Below are positions 1-7,653 of a stretch of 64,000 nucleotides of DNA, piece by piece. The position numbers were made by a program, and so were the translations under genes. Position 1 is the first letter of the stretch. Each line of letters begins with the position of its first letter. The stretch comes from Photorhabdus bodei (GTDB lineage: Bacteria > Pseudomonadota > Gammaproteobacteria > Enterobacterales > Enterobacteriaceae): NCBI RefSeq assembly GCF_003287735.1, contig NZ_NSCM01000001.1:1-64000 (forward strand), read 5' to 3'. The notes under the pieces are model-generated. The model worked only from the letters and a program-made list of their open reading frames with translations. It made no database searches and was not told the DNA's origin.

Positions 1-71
1 TTCTTACCGGTCAGTGCCTGACCATCCTGAAGCGCTTTCAGGGCTTTGTCGAAATCGAAAGATTGAGTCAT
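1..71 (-). CDS. IS256-family transposase, N-terminal fragment (continues off the left edge)
   Basis: Only the first 23 codons are visible, reading leftwards from the ATG at 69-71. The peptide begins MTQSFDFDKALKAL and goes on with a QDGQALTGK stretch, which resembles the start of IS256/ISEc39-type DDE transposases. A good ribosome site (AAGGA) precedes the ATG on the minus strand. The catalytic part lies outside the window, so it is unknown whether the enzyme is intact. Confidence 0.7.
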   Translation of the reverse strand, partial: MTQSFDFDKALKALQDGQALTGK

Positions 72-126
72 TTGTCATTCCTTTTTGAGATATATTACTG
101 GAATGACACAGAATTTCTAACACTCC
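1..126 (-). mobile_element. End of an IS256-type insertion sequence
   Basis: Upstream of the transposase start is an ACACAGAATTTCTAACAC-like stretch at about 106-123. This resembles the terminal repeats of IS256-group elements, which typically carry an ACACAGAATTT core. The outer boundary is therefore put near 126, give or take about 10 bases. The partner end and the target duplication lie outside the window, so the boundary is an inference. Confidence 0.5.
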
Positions 127-229
127 CGGGTTTTGCTTTTGTTATGAATGATCATATTTCCTATTTTTCTTTTAGTTACCATATATTCAAAGTGTTGATT
201 AACCTTAAACATAATATTTCTCTTTCGAT

Positions 230-253
230 GAAGATTAAACAGGTTTAATCTTC
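230..253. terminator. AT-rich perfect hairpin overlapping the remnant stop codon
   Basis: GAAGATTAAAC and its exact reverse complement GTTTAATCTTC are separated by two bases. The stem is 11 bp with no T-run directly after it on either strand. It could end minus-strand transcription from the peptidase and remnant, or act as a small palindromic site. Confidence 0.3.
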
Positions 254-402
254 GTATAATAATACCTTATCCATAACGCAATAAATACCAGAATAATAGA
301 AAAAACTGATAACGACAACACAAAAATAATTCTGTCTTTATAACCCTGTTTTTCATAACGAACAAAGGATATCGCATACATCGTATTGTTGAAGCATGAA
401 AG
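235..402 (-). pseudogene. C-terminal remnant of a membrane protein
   Basis: This minus-strand frame is open for 55 codons between an upstream stop (403-405) and its own stop (235-237). It encodes a basic loop with an RYEKQGYKDR stretch, then one strongly hydrophobic helix of about 22 residues, then a basic tail. That layout fits the last transmembrane segment of a transporter. The rest of such a gene should lie upstream, but the peptidase gene is there instead, so the N-terminal part is missing. An internal ATG at 379-381 would allow a free 48-residue single-helix protein. I do not recognise the family. Confidence 0.35.
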
Positions 403-459
403 CTACCGACTTCAATTTCAGATTTAGAACCTTTAATCACAGTCGGTAACTTGTTTGTT

Positions 460-1653
460 TTAAATTGAAGTGTCAGATTGAGTTTGAGCTAAGACATGAT
501 GTTTTTTTAATATCTCTTGAACTCTATCTTTAGGAATAGAAAACGAAGTATTGCCATTTCTCCCAACCATTTTTTTGGCGGCGATCATAGCATTAATTAT
601 TGCTTCTTCTGTTGCACTTATTGTGGCCTCATACAAGGGATCTAGTTTGTCATTTGACAGTATTTTTATTGTTCTTATATCCTTTCTAGAGAATGCATCA
701 CTATTTGCGGTTGAAAATGCAATAAATATCTCACCGCTCGTATTTCTGGCTACCCCACCTACCTTTGCCAGTCCAAGAGAGACTCGTTTAGCTATTTTTT
801 CTAATTGGTGAGGAGCTAATGGTGCATCTGTGGCTACCACCGCGATTATAGAACCGGCATCCTTTATTTCTTTCTTGTTTCCATGATATATCGGCTTGAG
901 ATCTTGTATTTCTTTACCAACTGGAATCCCAGAAATAATCAAATCGTCTCTATCACCAAAATTTCCTTGAACAAGAACGCCGACAGTGTATCCGCCATCT
1001 TTTTTATCTAGAATTCTTGATGAAGTACCTGTGCCTCCCTTAAACTTAAAAAGGTTCATTCCAGTTCCGCCGCCGACATTACCCTCTTCTATCAGCCCTG
1101 ATTTAGCACTATTTAACGCATGATATACATGTTCTTTTTTTACATGCATACCGTTTATATCATTTAATATTCCATCCCACGTTTCTGCAACCACAGGTAA
1201 TAACCAAAATAAATCATCTTTCAGGGGTGATGTTAGGTTGTTATCAAACATCCAGCTAATTGTTGAGTCTCTAACAACACCAACACTATGAGTATTGGTG
1301 ATTAATATTGGCGTTTCCAGGAAACCACTCTCTTTAACCCATTGATTGCCTGTCATATCTCCATTTCCATTTAAAGAGAATGTACTAGAAAATACCGGGC
1401 TAAATTTCTTGCCTTTTGGCAATATAGCTGTTACGCCTGTTCTTATTGGGCCTTTTCCAACCTCTAGCTTTCCATCGCCTTCTATTATGGTTGAATAGCC
1501 AACTTCTACACCACTAACATCTGTAATCGCATTATATTTCCCCGTTATTCCAGAGAAAGGAATGCCTAAATCCCTTGCTCTAATCTCATCGGCTAAAGAA
1601 TTAGAAGCTATCACTGACGATAGAGATAAAATTATAATATTTAATATTTTCAT
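460..1653 (-). CDS. P1/DmpA-family aminopeptidase (peptidase family S58)
   Basis: The 397-residue protein belongs to the DmpA/BapA group of self-cleaving N-terminal-nucleophile aminopeptidases, which release L- or D-residues or beta-amino acids from small peptides. Residues 1-21 look like a cleavable signal peptide (hydrophobic core, ending SNSLA-D), so export to the periplasm is expected. The family start is visible at RARDLGIPFSG (25-35), with a Gly-rich VGGGTGMN stretch near 193-200. The autocleavage motif is NTSGEIFIAFSTAN at 304-317, where Ser306 should become the nucleophile after T-S cleavage. The length suits the family. AAGGAG lies just upstream of the chosen ATG. The gene is monocistronic apart from the membrane-protein remnant downstream, and its substrate cannot be read from sequence. 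Confidence 0.85.
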   Translation of the reverse strand: MKILNIIILSLSSVIASNSLADEIRARDLGIPFSGITGKYNAITDVSGVEVGYSTIIEGDGKLEVGKGPIRTGVTAILPKGKKFSPVFSSTFSLNGNGDMTGNQWVKESGFLETPILITNTHSVGVVRDSTISWMFDNNLTSPLKDDLFWLLPVVAETWDGILNDINGMHVKKEHVYHALNSAKSGLIEEGNVGGGTGMNLFKFKGGTGTSSRILDKKDGGYTVGVLVQGNFGDRDDLIISGIPVGKEIQDLKPIYHGNKKEIKDAGSIIAVVATDAPLAPHQLEKIAKRVSLGLAKVGGVARNTSGEIFIAFSTANSDAFSRKDIRTIKILSNDKLDPLYEATISATEEAIINAMIAAKKMVGRNGNTSFSIPKDRVQEILKKHHVLAQTQSDTSI

Positions 1654-1987
1654 AACTACTCCTTGTTATACCAAATTAACTCGAAGGCTTAAGATTCAGA
1701 ACATGAAGATCCAATACGAAAGGGATTGGTTTTTGACCAGTCGATATACCCTTTTGCACTATTACGTAATTATATTATTTAAGTTTACAATTTATTGTGA
1801 TATTCCGCTGATATTTAGCAGGGAGTATAGTCAGAAATCAGTTCTCGGCACATATCACATGGGGTTCGGAATCATTATTATTTCTCGCATTATCTCTAAA
1901 CGCTCACCTATCAAGTGAGCGTTAAATTTTACGTCAGTTATAAATTTCTATAACGGCACATTGTCACCCTTCTATTCGTCCCTCACT
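1654..1987. other. Intergenic stretch between the peptidase and the aminotransferase
   Basis: About 330 AT-rich bases holding the peptidase promoter side and the 3' flank of the aminotransferase. The only clear structure is the hairpin at 1899-1923. No supported gene was seen on either strand. Confidence 0.5.
1899..1923 (-). terminator. Hairpin downstream of the aminotransferase gene
   Basis: AACGCTCAC pairs perfectly with GTGAGCGTT across a 7-base loop, about 65 bases beyond the aminotransferase stop. The T-tract on the minus side is poor (TTTAGAG), so it is probably a weak or Rho-assisted terminator. Confidence 0.5.
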
Positions 1988-3319
1988 TTAGCCAATGTGA
2001 TGCAATACTTCCCCAACGGCGTCAAAAAGCCGATCCAAATCGGCTCGTTCAGCATTGAACATAGGCCCGAATTGCAGCGTATCACCGCTAAAGCGTACGT
2101 AAAAACCCGCTTTCCAAAGCGCCATACTGGCATCAAAAGGACGTATAGCGGCATCACCGTCACGGGCAGCCAATTCAATTGCTCCCACTAAGCCACAGTT
2201 GCGGATGTCGGTCACATTTGGGCAGTTTGTGAGAGAGTGAAGTGCCATTTCGAAATGAGGAGCAAGTTCAGCAGAGCGTTGGATAAGATGTTCTTTATCC
2301 AACAGATCTAAAGTTGCTAACCCGGCAGCACAGGCTACGGGATGTGCAGAATAGGTATAACCATGACTAAACTCCACGGAGTGTTCCGGTAGAGGCTGGG
2401 ACATAAAGGTCTCATAAATTTCACTGCTTGCCACTACGCCTCCCAGAGGAATGGCACCATTGGTAATTTGTTTGGCAAAGTTAAGCAGATCTGGCGTCAC
2501 ACCAAAATATTCAGCACCAGTCCAGCGTCCCATGCGACCAAAACCAGTAATAACTTCATCAAAAATCAACAAAATATTATGTTGATCACAAATTTCACGC
2601 AGGCGCTGTAGATACCCTTTGGGCGGAATAATCGCACCGGCGGAACTGGACACAGGCTCGACAATAACTGCCGCAATATTGGAGGCATCATGCAGTTCGA
2701 TCAACTTGAGCATCTCGTTGGCCAATTCCACGCCGCCGGTTTCCGCCATACCCGGTGTAAACGCCATACCGCTCTGCAATGTATGGGGTAAGTGATCTAC
2801 ATCCATTAACTGTCCGAACATTTTGCGGTTGTTACCAATCCCCCCCAAACTAGTACCCGCAATATTGACACCGTGATAACCACGCGCACGGCCAATCAGT
2901 TTAGTTTTCTCGGGTTGGCCTTTTACTCGCCAGTAAGCTCGTGCCATTTTGACCGCGGTATCTACAGATTCAGAACCTGAGCTGGTGAAAAAGATGTGGT
3001 TGAGATCACCGGGTGTTAAATTGGCAATTTTTTCTGCCAGTTGAAACGATAAGGGATGACCGAACTGAAAGCCTGGTGAGTAATCGAGGGTGCTCAATTG
3101 AGTAGCGACAGCTTGCTGAATTTCTGTCCGGGTATGGCCCGCTCCACAGGTCCAAAGACCGGACAGACTGTCATAAATTTGGCGTCCTTTATCGTCTTTT
3201 AGCCATTGCCCTTCGGCAGCACCGATAAGGCGTGGATCGCGTTGGAAATTTCGGTTGGCACTGAATGGCATCCAGTGAGATTGCAGGTTTAACGATTCAG
3301 AAAAACGAGTTTCAGACAT
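1988..3319 (-). CDS. Class III omega-amino acid:pyruvate aminotransferase (BauA-like)
   Basis: A 443-residue PLP enzyme very close to Pseudomonas BauA, the beta-alanine:pyruvate transaminase. It moves the amino group of beta-alanine or another omega-amine to pyruvate, giving malonate semialdehyde and alanine in the cytoplasm. Family landmarks are HWMPFSANRNFQ (15-26), the phosphate-cup motif SSGSES (113-118), ARGYHG (145-150), the cofactor aspartate in IFDEVITGFGR (Asp254) and the Schiff-base lysine in NFAKQITNG (Lys283). The length is normal. No malonate-semialdehyde dehydrogenase partner lies beside it. Related enzymes accept polyamines or taurine, so the exact amine is uncertain. Confidence 0.88.
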   Translation of the reverse strand: MSETRFSESLNLQSHWMPFSANRNFQRDPRLIGAAEGQWLKDDKGRQIYDSLSGLWTCGAGHTRTEIQQAVATQLSTLDYSPGFQFGHPLSFQLAEKIANLTPGDLNHIFFTSSGSESVDTAVKMARAYWRVKGQPEKTKLIGRARGYHGVNIAGTSLGGIGNNRKMFGQLMDVDHLPHTLQSGMAFTPGMAETGGVELANEMLKLIELHDASNIAAVIVEPVSSSAGAIIPPKGYLQRLREICDQHNILLIFDEVITGFGRMGRWTGAEYFGVTPDLLNFAKQITNGAIPLGGVVASSEIYETFMSQPLPEHSVEFSHGYTYSAHPVACAAGLATLDLLDKEHLIQRSAELAPHFEMALHSLTNCPNVTDIRNCGLVGAIELAARDGDAAIRPFDASMALWKAGFYVRFSGDTLQFGPMFNAERADLDRLFDAVGEVLHHIG

Positions 3320-3570
3320 AGCTAACTTCCTCTCACAAAAGTAAAATTTGAGTTTAGTTCAATACTCCTATTTTCGCCAACGATAAATAACTAAATTACA
3401 TATAAGTTGATTCAGGGCCATTTACGTTTATTTCTAGTAAAAACGTTGGGTATATTTAAGGTCTTTATCTTTATAGAGAATCAAACTTATTTTCTGCTGT
3501 AAAATAGAATGGATTGGAATATTTGAATTTTGCATCATAACTAACGACAGTGTATCTGACATTCCCTTAC

Positions 3571-3858
3571 CTATCTTAGTCTCTTACTTGCCAGTTCATA
3601 CGCTTCACTCCGTTCGCGCTTACCAACTGCTACCACGGCGATAATCAACACATTATCCATGACCTCATAAACCAAGCGAAAACCAGAAGCGCGTAATTTT
3701 ATTTTGTAGCAATTCGACATGCCTCGAAGTTTAGCTGATGGAATATGAGGTTCAATACAACACTTTTTCAGCTTTTTAGCAAATCGTTGTTGGACTGATT
3801 TATCAAGTCTCTTCCACTCCTTGAGTGCATCCTCCCTGAATTTCACGCTATAGGTCAT
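3571..3858 (-). CDS. RelE/StbE-type toxin
   Basis: A 95-residue basic protein of the RelE/ParE superfamily, close to StbE/RelE toxins, which cleave mRNA in the ribosome. It has the usual order of two N-terminal helices (FREDALKEWKRLDKSVQ) and a four-stranded sheet containing KLRGMSNCYKIKLRASGFRLVY, with basic residues in the expected substrate-binding places, and it ends at full length. Its ATG overlaps the antitoxin stop by four bases (ATGA), so translation is coupled. It looks intact. Confidence 0.88.
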   Translation of the reverse strand: MTYSVKFREDALKEWKRLDKSVQQRFAKKLKKCCIEPHIPSAKLRGMSNCYKIKLRASGFRLVYEVMDNVLIIAVVAVGKRERSEAYELASKRLR

Positions 3859-4106
3859 AGATAATTATCCAAATCTACATCAACCAATGCCTGCCCTCTA
3901 CGTTCATTTACCAGTCGAATAAGCTCTTGATCGTCCAAAGCATCAAGTATCTGTTCGTAGAGTTCCGCAGGAATACAATAAAACACGGGTTGGTTACGAT
4001 TTAGGATCGCAACAGGATATCCAGCCCCGGCACTAACGGTCGCCATAGGATTCTTTTTAAGCTCACTAACGCTTGCGCTAATATCTGACAGAATTATGTT
4101 AGCCAT
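3855..4106 (-). CDS. RelB/StbD-type antitoxin (Phd/YefM fold)
   Basis: This 83-residue protein starts MANIILSDISASVSELKKNP and carries the GYPVAILNRNQPVFY signature of StbD/Phd-YefM antitoxins. The N-terminal half should form the DNA-binding dimer and the acidic tail (VDVDLDNYL) should block the toxin. It is first in a two-gene operon with the RelE-type toxin. A short inverted repeat just upstream is a likely autoregulatory operator. Confidence 0.88.
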   Translation of the reverse strand: MANIILSDISASVSELKKNPMATVSAGAGYPVAILNRNQPVFYCIPAELYEQILDALDDQELIRLVNERRGQALVDVDLDNYL

Positions 4107-4119
4107 AGAAACACTCCAA

Positions 4120-4139
4120 AAGACTTGTTAGTAAGTCTT
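4120..4139 (-). promoter_or_regulatory. Candidate operator of the RelBE/StbDE-like pair
   Basis: AAGACTT and AAGTCTT form a perfect 7-bp inverted repeat with a 6-base centre, 14 bases upstream of the antitoxin ATG. On the minus strand a TATAAG element that could serve as a -10 box overlaps its upstream edge. Position and symmetry fit autorepression by the antitoxin; this is an inference. Confidence 0.45.
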
Positions 4140-4172
4140 ATAGTAGCTTTCTTTGTTGAGAAAAGAAACGAA

Positions 4173-4214
4173 AAAGACCACTTAAAAGGTCTTTTCCTAC
4201 GGTGGTCTTTTTTT
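4173..4214 (+). terminator. Intrinsic terminator with no obvious upstream gene
   Basis: AAAGACCAC (4173-4181) pairs with GTGGTCTTT (4202-4210), followed at once by more T residues. The last part of the stem and the tail form an unbroken run of seven T. A nested alternative stem, AAAAGACC/GGTCTTTT (4172-4195), competes with it. It points to the plus strand, where no gene precedes it. Confidence 0.65.
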
Positions 4215-4668
4215 ATTCTTAATTACTATCAGCGTCTTTTTCCGCTTAGATTTTTCATAATATGAAAATGGCATGAATTACTATTAATTTTAACTGATAT
4301 GAATTCTAACTAAACAGCCTTTGACTTTATTTCAATATATCTACTCTTAATTCCCCTTCCCTTCATTATTCAGTGAAATCAGATGAATTTCATATTAAAT
4401 TCTTCCGATGTTACTTAATGCCATTGAGTCAATGCTGAGGTTTGATTATTAGTAACTTGGGGAATATCGCTCCCATATTAAGGTACACACTCTCCCTAAT
4501 TGAAATTAAAATCAATTAAAACAACGAATTATGAATTGCATGGATTTGCGCATCAAATTAAAACTATTGAACCTAACTTTCCTACCAATTACCCTTCTTC
4601 TCACCAAAAAATAATGCAATTACGTTTTTTTGTCTGGATATTTCGCAGTCTCATATAAAGGAGGATTT

Positions 4669-5781
4669 ATGAAATTTCCCCATCTGTTTAATCCACTAAA
4701 AATAGGTGCTATTACTACGCCCAATCGTATTTTTATGGCGCCACTCACTCGCTTACGAAATACTGAACCCGGCGATATTCCCACGCCAATGATGGCTGAA
4801 TATTATCGTCAACGTGCCAGTGCTGGGTTGATCATCACTGAGGCGACGCAGGTTTCATTTCAGGCAAAAGGTTATTCAGGCGCACCGGGGCTGCATACTC
4901 CTGAACAGATAAGTGCCTGGAAAAAAATTAATGAAGGAATTCATCAGGCTGGCGGTCTTAGCAACGTGCAACTATGGCATACGGGGCGAATGTCTCACAC
5001 TTCTCTCCAGCCGGAGCAACTAGCCCCTGTGGCACCTTCTGCGATATCGGCTAACGCGCGGACTTCGGTGCGAGACGCTAAAGGCAATGTGATTCGAATC
5101 AACACCTCTAAGCCGCGTGCTCTGGAGAGAGATGAAATTCATCAGATTGTCAATGACTTCCGTCAGGCAGCCATCAATGCACAAGAAGCTAACTTTGACA
5201 TGATGGAAATCCATGCTGCACATGGTTACCTTATTCATCAGTTCTTGTCTCCTTCTGCTAATCAGCGTGATGATGAATATGGTGGCAGTATTGAAAATCG
5301 TGCACGCTTTGCCTTGGAAGTGGTGGATGCTGCTATTGAAAGTTGGAGTTCTGATCGGATTGGCATCCGTATCTATCCATTAGGGCCATATACTGGTCTA
5401 AGTCATTATGAAGATGAGGAAAAAGCAGCACTTTACCTGATCCGCGAGTTGGCAAGACGCAATCTGGCTTATCTACATATTTCTGAGCCTGACTGGGCTG
5501 GAGGAGAACCTTTCAGCGAAGCATTTCGTCAAACTATTCGCGAGGCTTACCCCGGTGTTATTGTTGCGGCAGGCACCTATACTGCCGAGAAAGCGGAGAG
5601 ACTGATTGAAAAAGGATTAATTGATGCTGTGGCATTCGGACGAAACTTTATCGCTAATCCTGACTTAGTTGAGCGCCTGAGAATTGATGCGCCCCTGAAT
5701 GAGCCGCGTCCAGAATTCTTCTATGCTAATGGCCCGGAAGGGTACATCGATTATCCTACCTTAGAGCAGTTAAACGCGTAA
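4669..5781 (+). CDS. Old-yellow-enzyme family NADH:flavin oxidoreductase (NemA-like alkene reductase)
   Basis: A 370-residue FMN-dependent TIM-barrel enzyme of the OYE/NemA class, reducing activated C=C bonds (enones, maleimides) or nitro groups with NAD(P)H in the cytoplasm. Evidence is the N-terminal [25 protein letters not shown], the [10 protein letters not shown] strand, the [21 protein letters not shown] signature, [13 protein letters not shown], and the C-terminal phosphate-binding region around [19 protein letters not shown] chose the ATG at 4669 over one 39 bases upstream because AAAGGAGG sits directly before it and homologues begin MKFPHLF-like. It is convergent with a LysR gene that may or may not control it. 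The physiological substrate is unknown. Confidence 0.9.
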   Translation: MKFPHLFNPLKIGAITTPNRIFMAPLTRLRNTEPGDIPTPMMAEYYRQRASAGLIITEATQVSFQAKGYSGAPGLHTPEQISAWKKINEGIHQAGGLSNVQLWHTGRMSHTSLQPEQLAPVAPSAISANARTSVRDAKGNVIRINTSKPRALERDEIHQIVNDFRQAAINAQEANFDMMEIHAAHGYLIHQFLSPSANQRDDEYGGSIENRARFALEVVDAAIESWSSDRIGIRIYPLGPYTGLSHYEDEEKAALYLIRELARRNLAYLHISEPDWAGGEPFSEAFRQTIREAYPGVIVAAGTYTAEKAERLIEKGLIDAVAFGRNFIANPDLVERLRIDAPLNEPRPEFFYANGPEGYIDYPTLEQLNA

Positions 5782-5790
5782 TCATACTGT

Positions 5791-5830
5791 GCGCTTTAAT
5801 GGCGGTGATAAATCACTGCCATTAAAGCGC
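5791..5830. terminator. Long bidirectional terminator between the OYE and LysR genes
   Basis: A 19-bp stem (left arm 5791-5809, right arm 5812-5830, two-base turn, one G-T wobble) lies between the two convergent stop codons. TTTC follows on the plus side and ACAGTATG on the minus side. The strength and position suggest it serves both genes. Confidence 0.75.
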
Positions 5831-5839
5831 TTTCACCTG

Positions 5840-6748
5840 CTACTCCCAAGGCACACCGCCTTCCCAGCTCTCTACCAATAGGTCAATAAATCCTCGAATG
5901 CGAGGGGAAAGATGCTTTTTACTTGGATAAATGATTCGGATAGGTTCAGGCTCAACATGATAATTTTCCAATACGGGGACAAGCTTACCGTTACTAAGAT
6001 CCCGACCAACAACATAGCTAGGTAGATGAATGATACCGAACCCTGCCAGCGCTGATTCGAGCATGGCTTCCGCGCTATCTATGTTTAGGCGTCCCGGCCC
6101 GTCGAAAACGTAGGTTTCTTCCGCAGTCTCAAAACGCCAGGTGCGGCGTCTATCCGCACTCTGGAAGAAAATGGTGTCATGCTCATGCAGCGCTTGTGGC
6201 GTTTCAGGTACGCCTCGCCGGGCAAAATAGTCCGGTGACGCACAGGTAATCATCCGCTGAGTAGCGATGGTACGTGTAAGGATACGAGAATCATCTTTCG
6301 GTTCACCAATGCGGATGGCAATATCGAATCCTTCCTCGATCAAGTCAATATAACGATCAGTAAAGGCAATATCCGCCTGTAGTTCAGGCCAGCGTTTCAG
6401 GAAAGTTTCTAGCAAGGAAAGAATATGGCGCTTCCCTAAGGAGATCGGTGCGGTTAATTTCAGCGTCCCGGTCGGGTTTACCCTGCGCATCGCCATCGTG
6501 TTATCCACCTCTTCGAGGTCTTCAAGAATCTGACGACAGCGTTCGAACATAATGCGTCCTTCATCTGTCAGGCTAAGCCGCCGCGTTGTTCGGTTCAGTA
6601 ATCTTACGCCTAAGCGGGTCTCCAGGCGCACAATGCTCTTACCAATAGCGGAACGGGTAAGTCCCATAGAACCCGCCGCTTGCGTATAACTTCCGGCCCG
6701 TACCGCGGCAACGAAGGCTGCAATATCACCGATTCGATTTAATTCCAT
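5840..6748 (-). CDS. LysR-family transcriptional regulator
   Basis: The 302-residue protein has an N-terminal winged helix-turn-helix (about 5-63, with GSYTQAAGSMGLTRSAIGKSIVRLETRLGVRLLNRTTRRLSLT) and a periplasmic-binding-like effector domain (about 90-295). It belongs to the large LTTR subgroup that starts with a DIAAFVAAVRAGSYTQAA-like segment and often controls neighbouring oxidoreductases. It faces the OYE gene tail to tail, so control of that gene would have to act at a distance. Effector and targets are unknown. No close divergent partner is present: the next gene upstream is the broken TA toxin. Confidence 0.88.
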   Translation of the reverse strand: MELNRIGDIAAFVAAVRAGSYTQAAGSMGLTRSAIGKSIVRLETRLGVRLLNRTTRRLSLTDEGRIMFERCRQILEDLEEVDNTMAMRRVNPTGTLKLTAPISLGKRHILSLLETFLKRWPELQADIAFTDRYIDLIEEGFDIAIRIGEPKDDSRILTRTIATQRMITCASPDYFARRGVPETPQALHEHDTIFFQSADRRRTWRFETAEETYVFDGPGRLNIDSAEAMLESALAGFGIIHLPSYVVGRDLSNGKLVPVLENYHVEPEPIRIIYPSKKHLSPRIRGFIDLLVESWEGGVPWE

Positions 6749-6903
6749 TTATGCTCCTAGGACACTCTGAAGATGGATCGCCTGTTCGTTATATAATTTT
6801 ATTTTTTGAATATGCGCTACGGCCTAGCTCTTTTACTCTATCTTTTATCAGTGATAGTCATTGATAAGTAAAGTTCAGCGTTTATCGTCAATGATTGCCG
6901 CTA

Positions 6904-7192
6904 CTACTTCATTTTGTGCATAGGTGGCCACTGTCTGGCTGTATGGATAAGCGTCAATATCCATATTATTTCTCCGTTGATCTCATACCAGGCGATAATT
7001 CTCGTTTGGAAACAGTTCGCGAGTGCCTGGCATTTTCCCCGGCCGGCCAAGCATGGGATGTCGTGCAAGATTGGATGCTGCATCACTAAACTGTTCATCC
7101 ATTCTGACCGCCGCGTATGGGTTATCGGCTGCGATGTAGTCCCACACGTCAGAGCGATCTTGCTTCGCTTCGGGTGTCCAAATAACTTTCAC
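6904..7192 (-). pseudogene. ParE-type toxin, inactivated by a frameshift
   Basis: The intact reading starts at the ATG at 7190-7192 and runs 69 residues (VIWTPEAKQDRSDVWDYIAADNP, then GRPGKMPGTRELFPNENYRLV) to a premature TGA at 6983-6985. The rest of a normal ParE/RelE toxin, YEINGEIIWILTLIHTARQW and onward, follows directly in another frame to a stop at 6904-6906. Comparing GTATGAG with the expected GTATATGAG points to loss of two bases at about 6985-6988. Joined, the product would be 96 residues, the normal length. As it stands the last two beta strands, which complete the fold and active surface, are missing. The start overlaps the antitoxin stop (ATGA). Confidence 0.8.
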
Positions 7193-7467
7193 GCTTGGTC
7201 CACCACATTGGCACGCCGTGCGGCAAACTCGGCTTCGACCTCATCATTAGATTGGCCCAAACCAGCACGCATTGAGGCTCGCCCGGCTTCTACCTTGTGA
7301 CATAGGAATTTATCGTATTCTCGTTCCTCACGTTGGCGTTGAATAAACTCGCGCATAAGTTCGCGTAGCACCTGTGAGGCTGGGCGGTGAGCAGCTTCGG
7401 CTTCAGCCATAAATTCGGCACGTAGTTCAGGTTCTAATTTCATCGTAAAAACAGCTTGTTTCGTCAT
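7189..7467 (-). CDS. Ribbon-helix-helix antitoxin (ParD-like)
   Basis: A 92-residue antitoxin. The N-terminal AVFTMKLEPELRAEFMAEAE is a typical RHH strand-helix-helix DNA-binding unit, and the acidic, helical C-terminus (GQSNDEVEAEFAARRANV) should bind the toxin. The ATG at 7465-7467 is preferred over one 18 bases upstream because GGGGG lies seven bases before it. It remains open while its toxin partner is frameshifted, so it may persist as a free antitoxin. It ends with a four-base overlap with the toxin start. Confidence 0.8.
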   Translation of the reverse strand: MTKQAVFTMKLEPELRAEFMAEAEAAHRPASQVLRELMREFIQRQREEREYDKFLCHKVEAGRASMRAGLGQSNDEVEAEFAARRANVVDQA

Positions 7468-7572
7468 GAGCTGACCCCCTAACATTATTATTCTGTACTA
7501 ATAAAGTATGTATAATCTCATTACTTTGCGCGATTTTCTAGCATAATTAGAGAGAATTGAAATCAATATTGC

Positions 7573-7600
7573 TTGTCGGAAAACATCTGTTTTCCGACAA
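7573..7600 (-). terminator. Hairpin downstream of the PhzF-like gene
   Basis: TTGTCGGAAAAC and GTTTTCCGACAA pair perfectly (12 bp) around an ATCT loop, about 55 bases after the PhzF-like stop. Flanking GCTT/AAGC could extend the stem with a bulge. There is no clear T-run on the minus strand, so termination efficiency is uncertain. Confidence 0.5.
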
Positions 7601-7653
7601 AACAAGCGCCCTTTCTGAACTACATATTAGGATATTAGGGCTGATAACTTTTT

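Larger units (their letters stand above)
4107..4668. other. Intergenic stretch between the antitoxin and the OYE reductase
   Basis: About 560 AT-rich bases. It contains the TA operator, a plus-strand intrinsic terminator at 4173-4214 and presumably the reductase promoter. No convincing coding frame was found. The region between 4215 and 4655 shows no strong structure. Confidence 0.5.

Noticed and set aside
551..811. Plus-strand open frame opposite the peptidase gene
   Set aside because: It lies wholly inside the convincing P1/DmpA gene on the other strand and shows no family features.
6895..7300. Plus-strand open frames across the ParDE-like region
   Set aside because: They are antisense to the recognisable toxin and antitoxin and have no ribosome sites or homology features.
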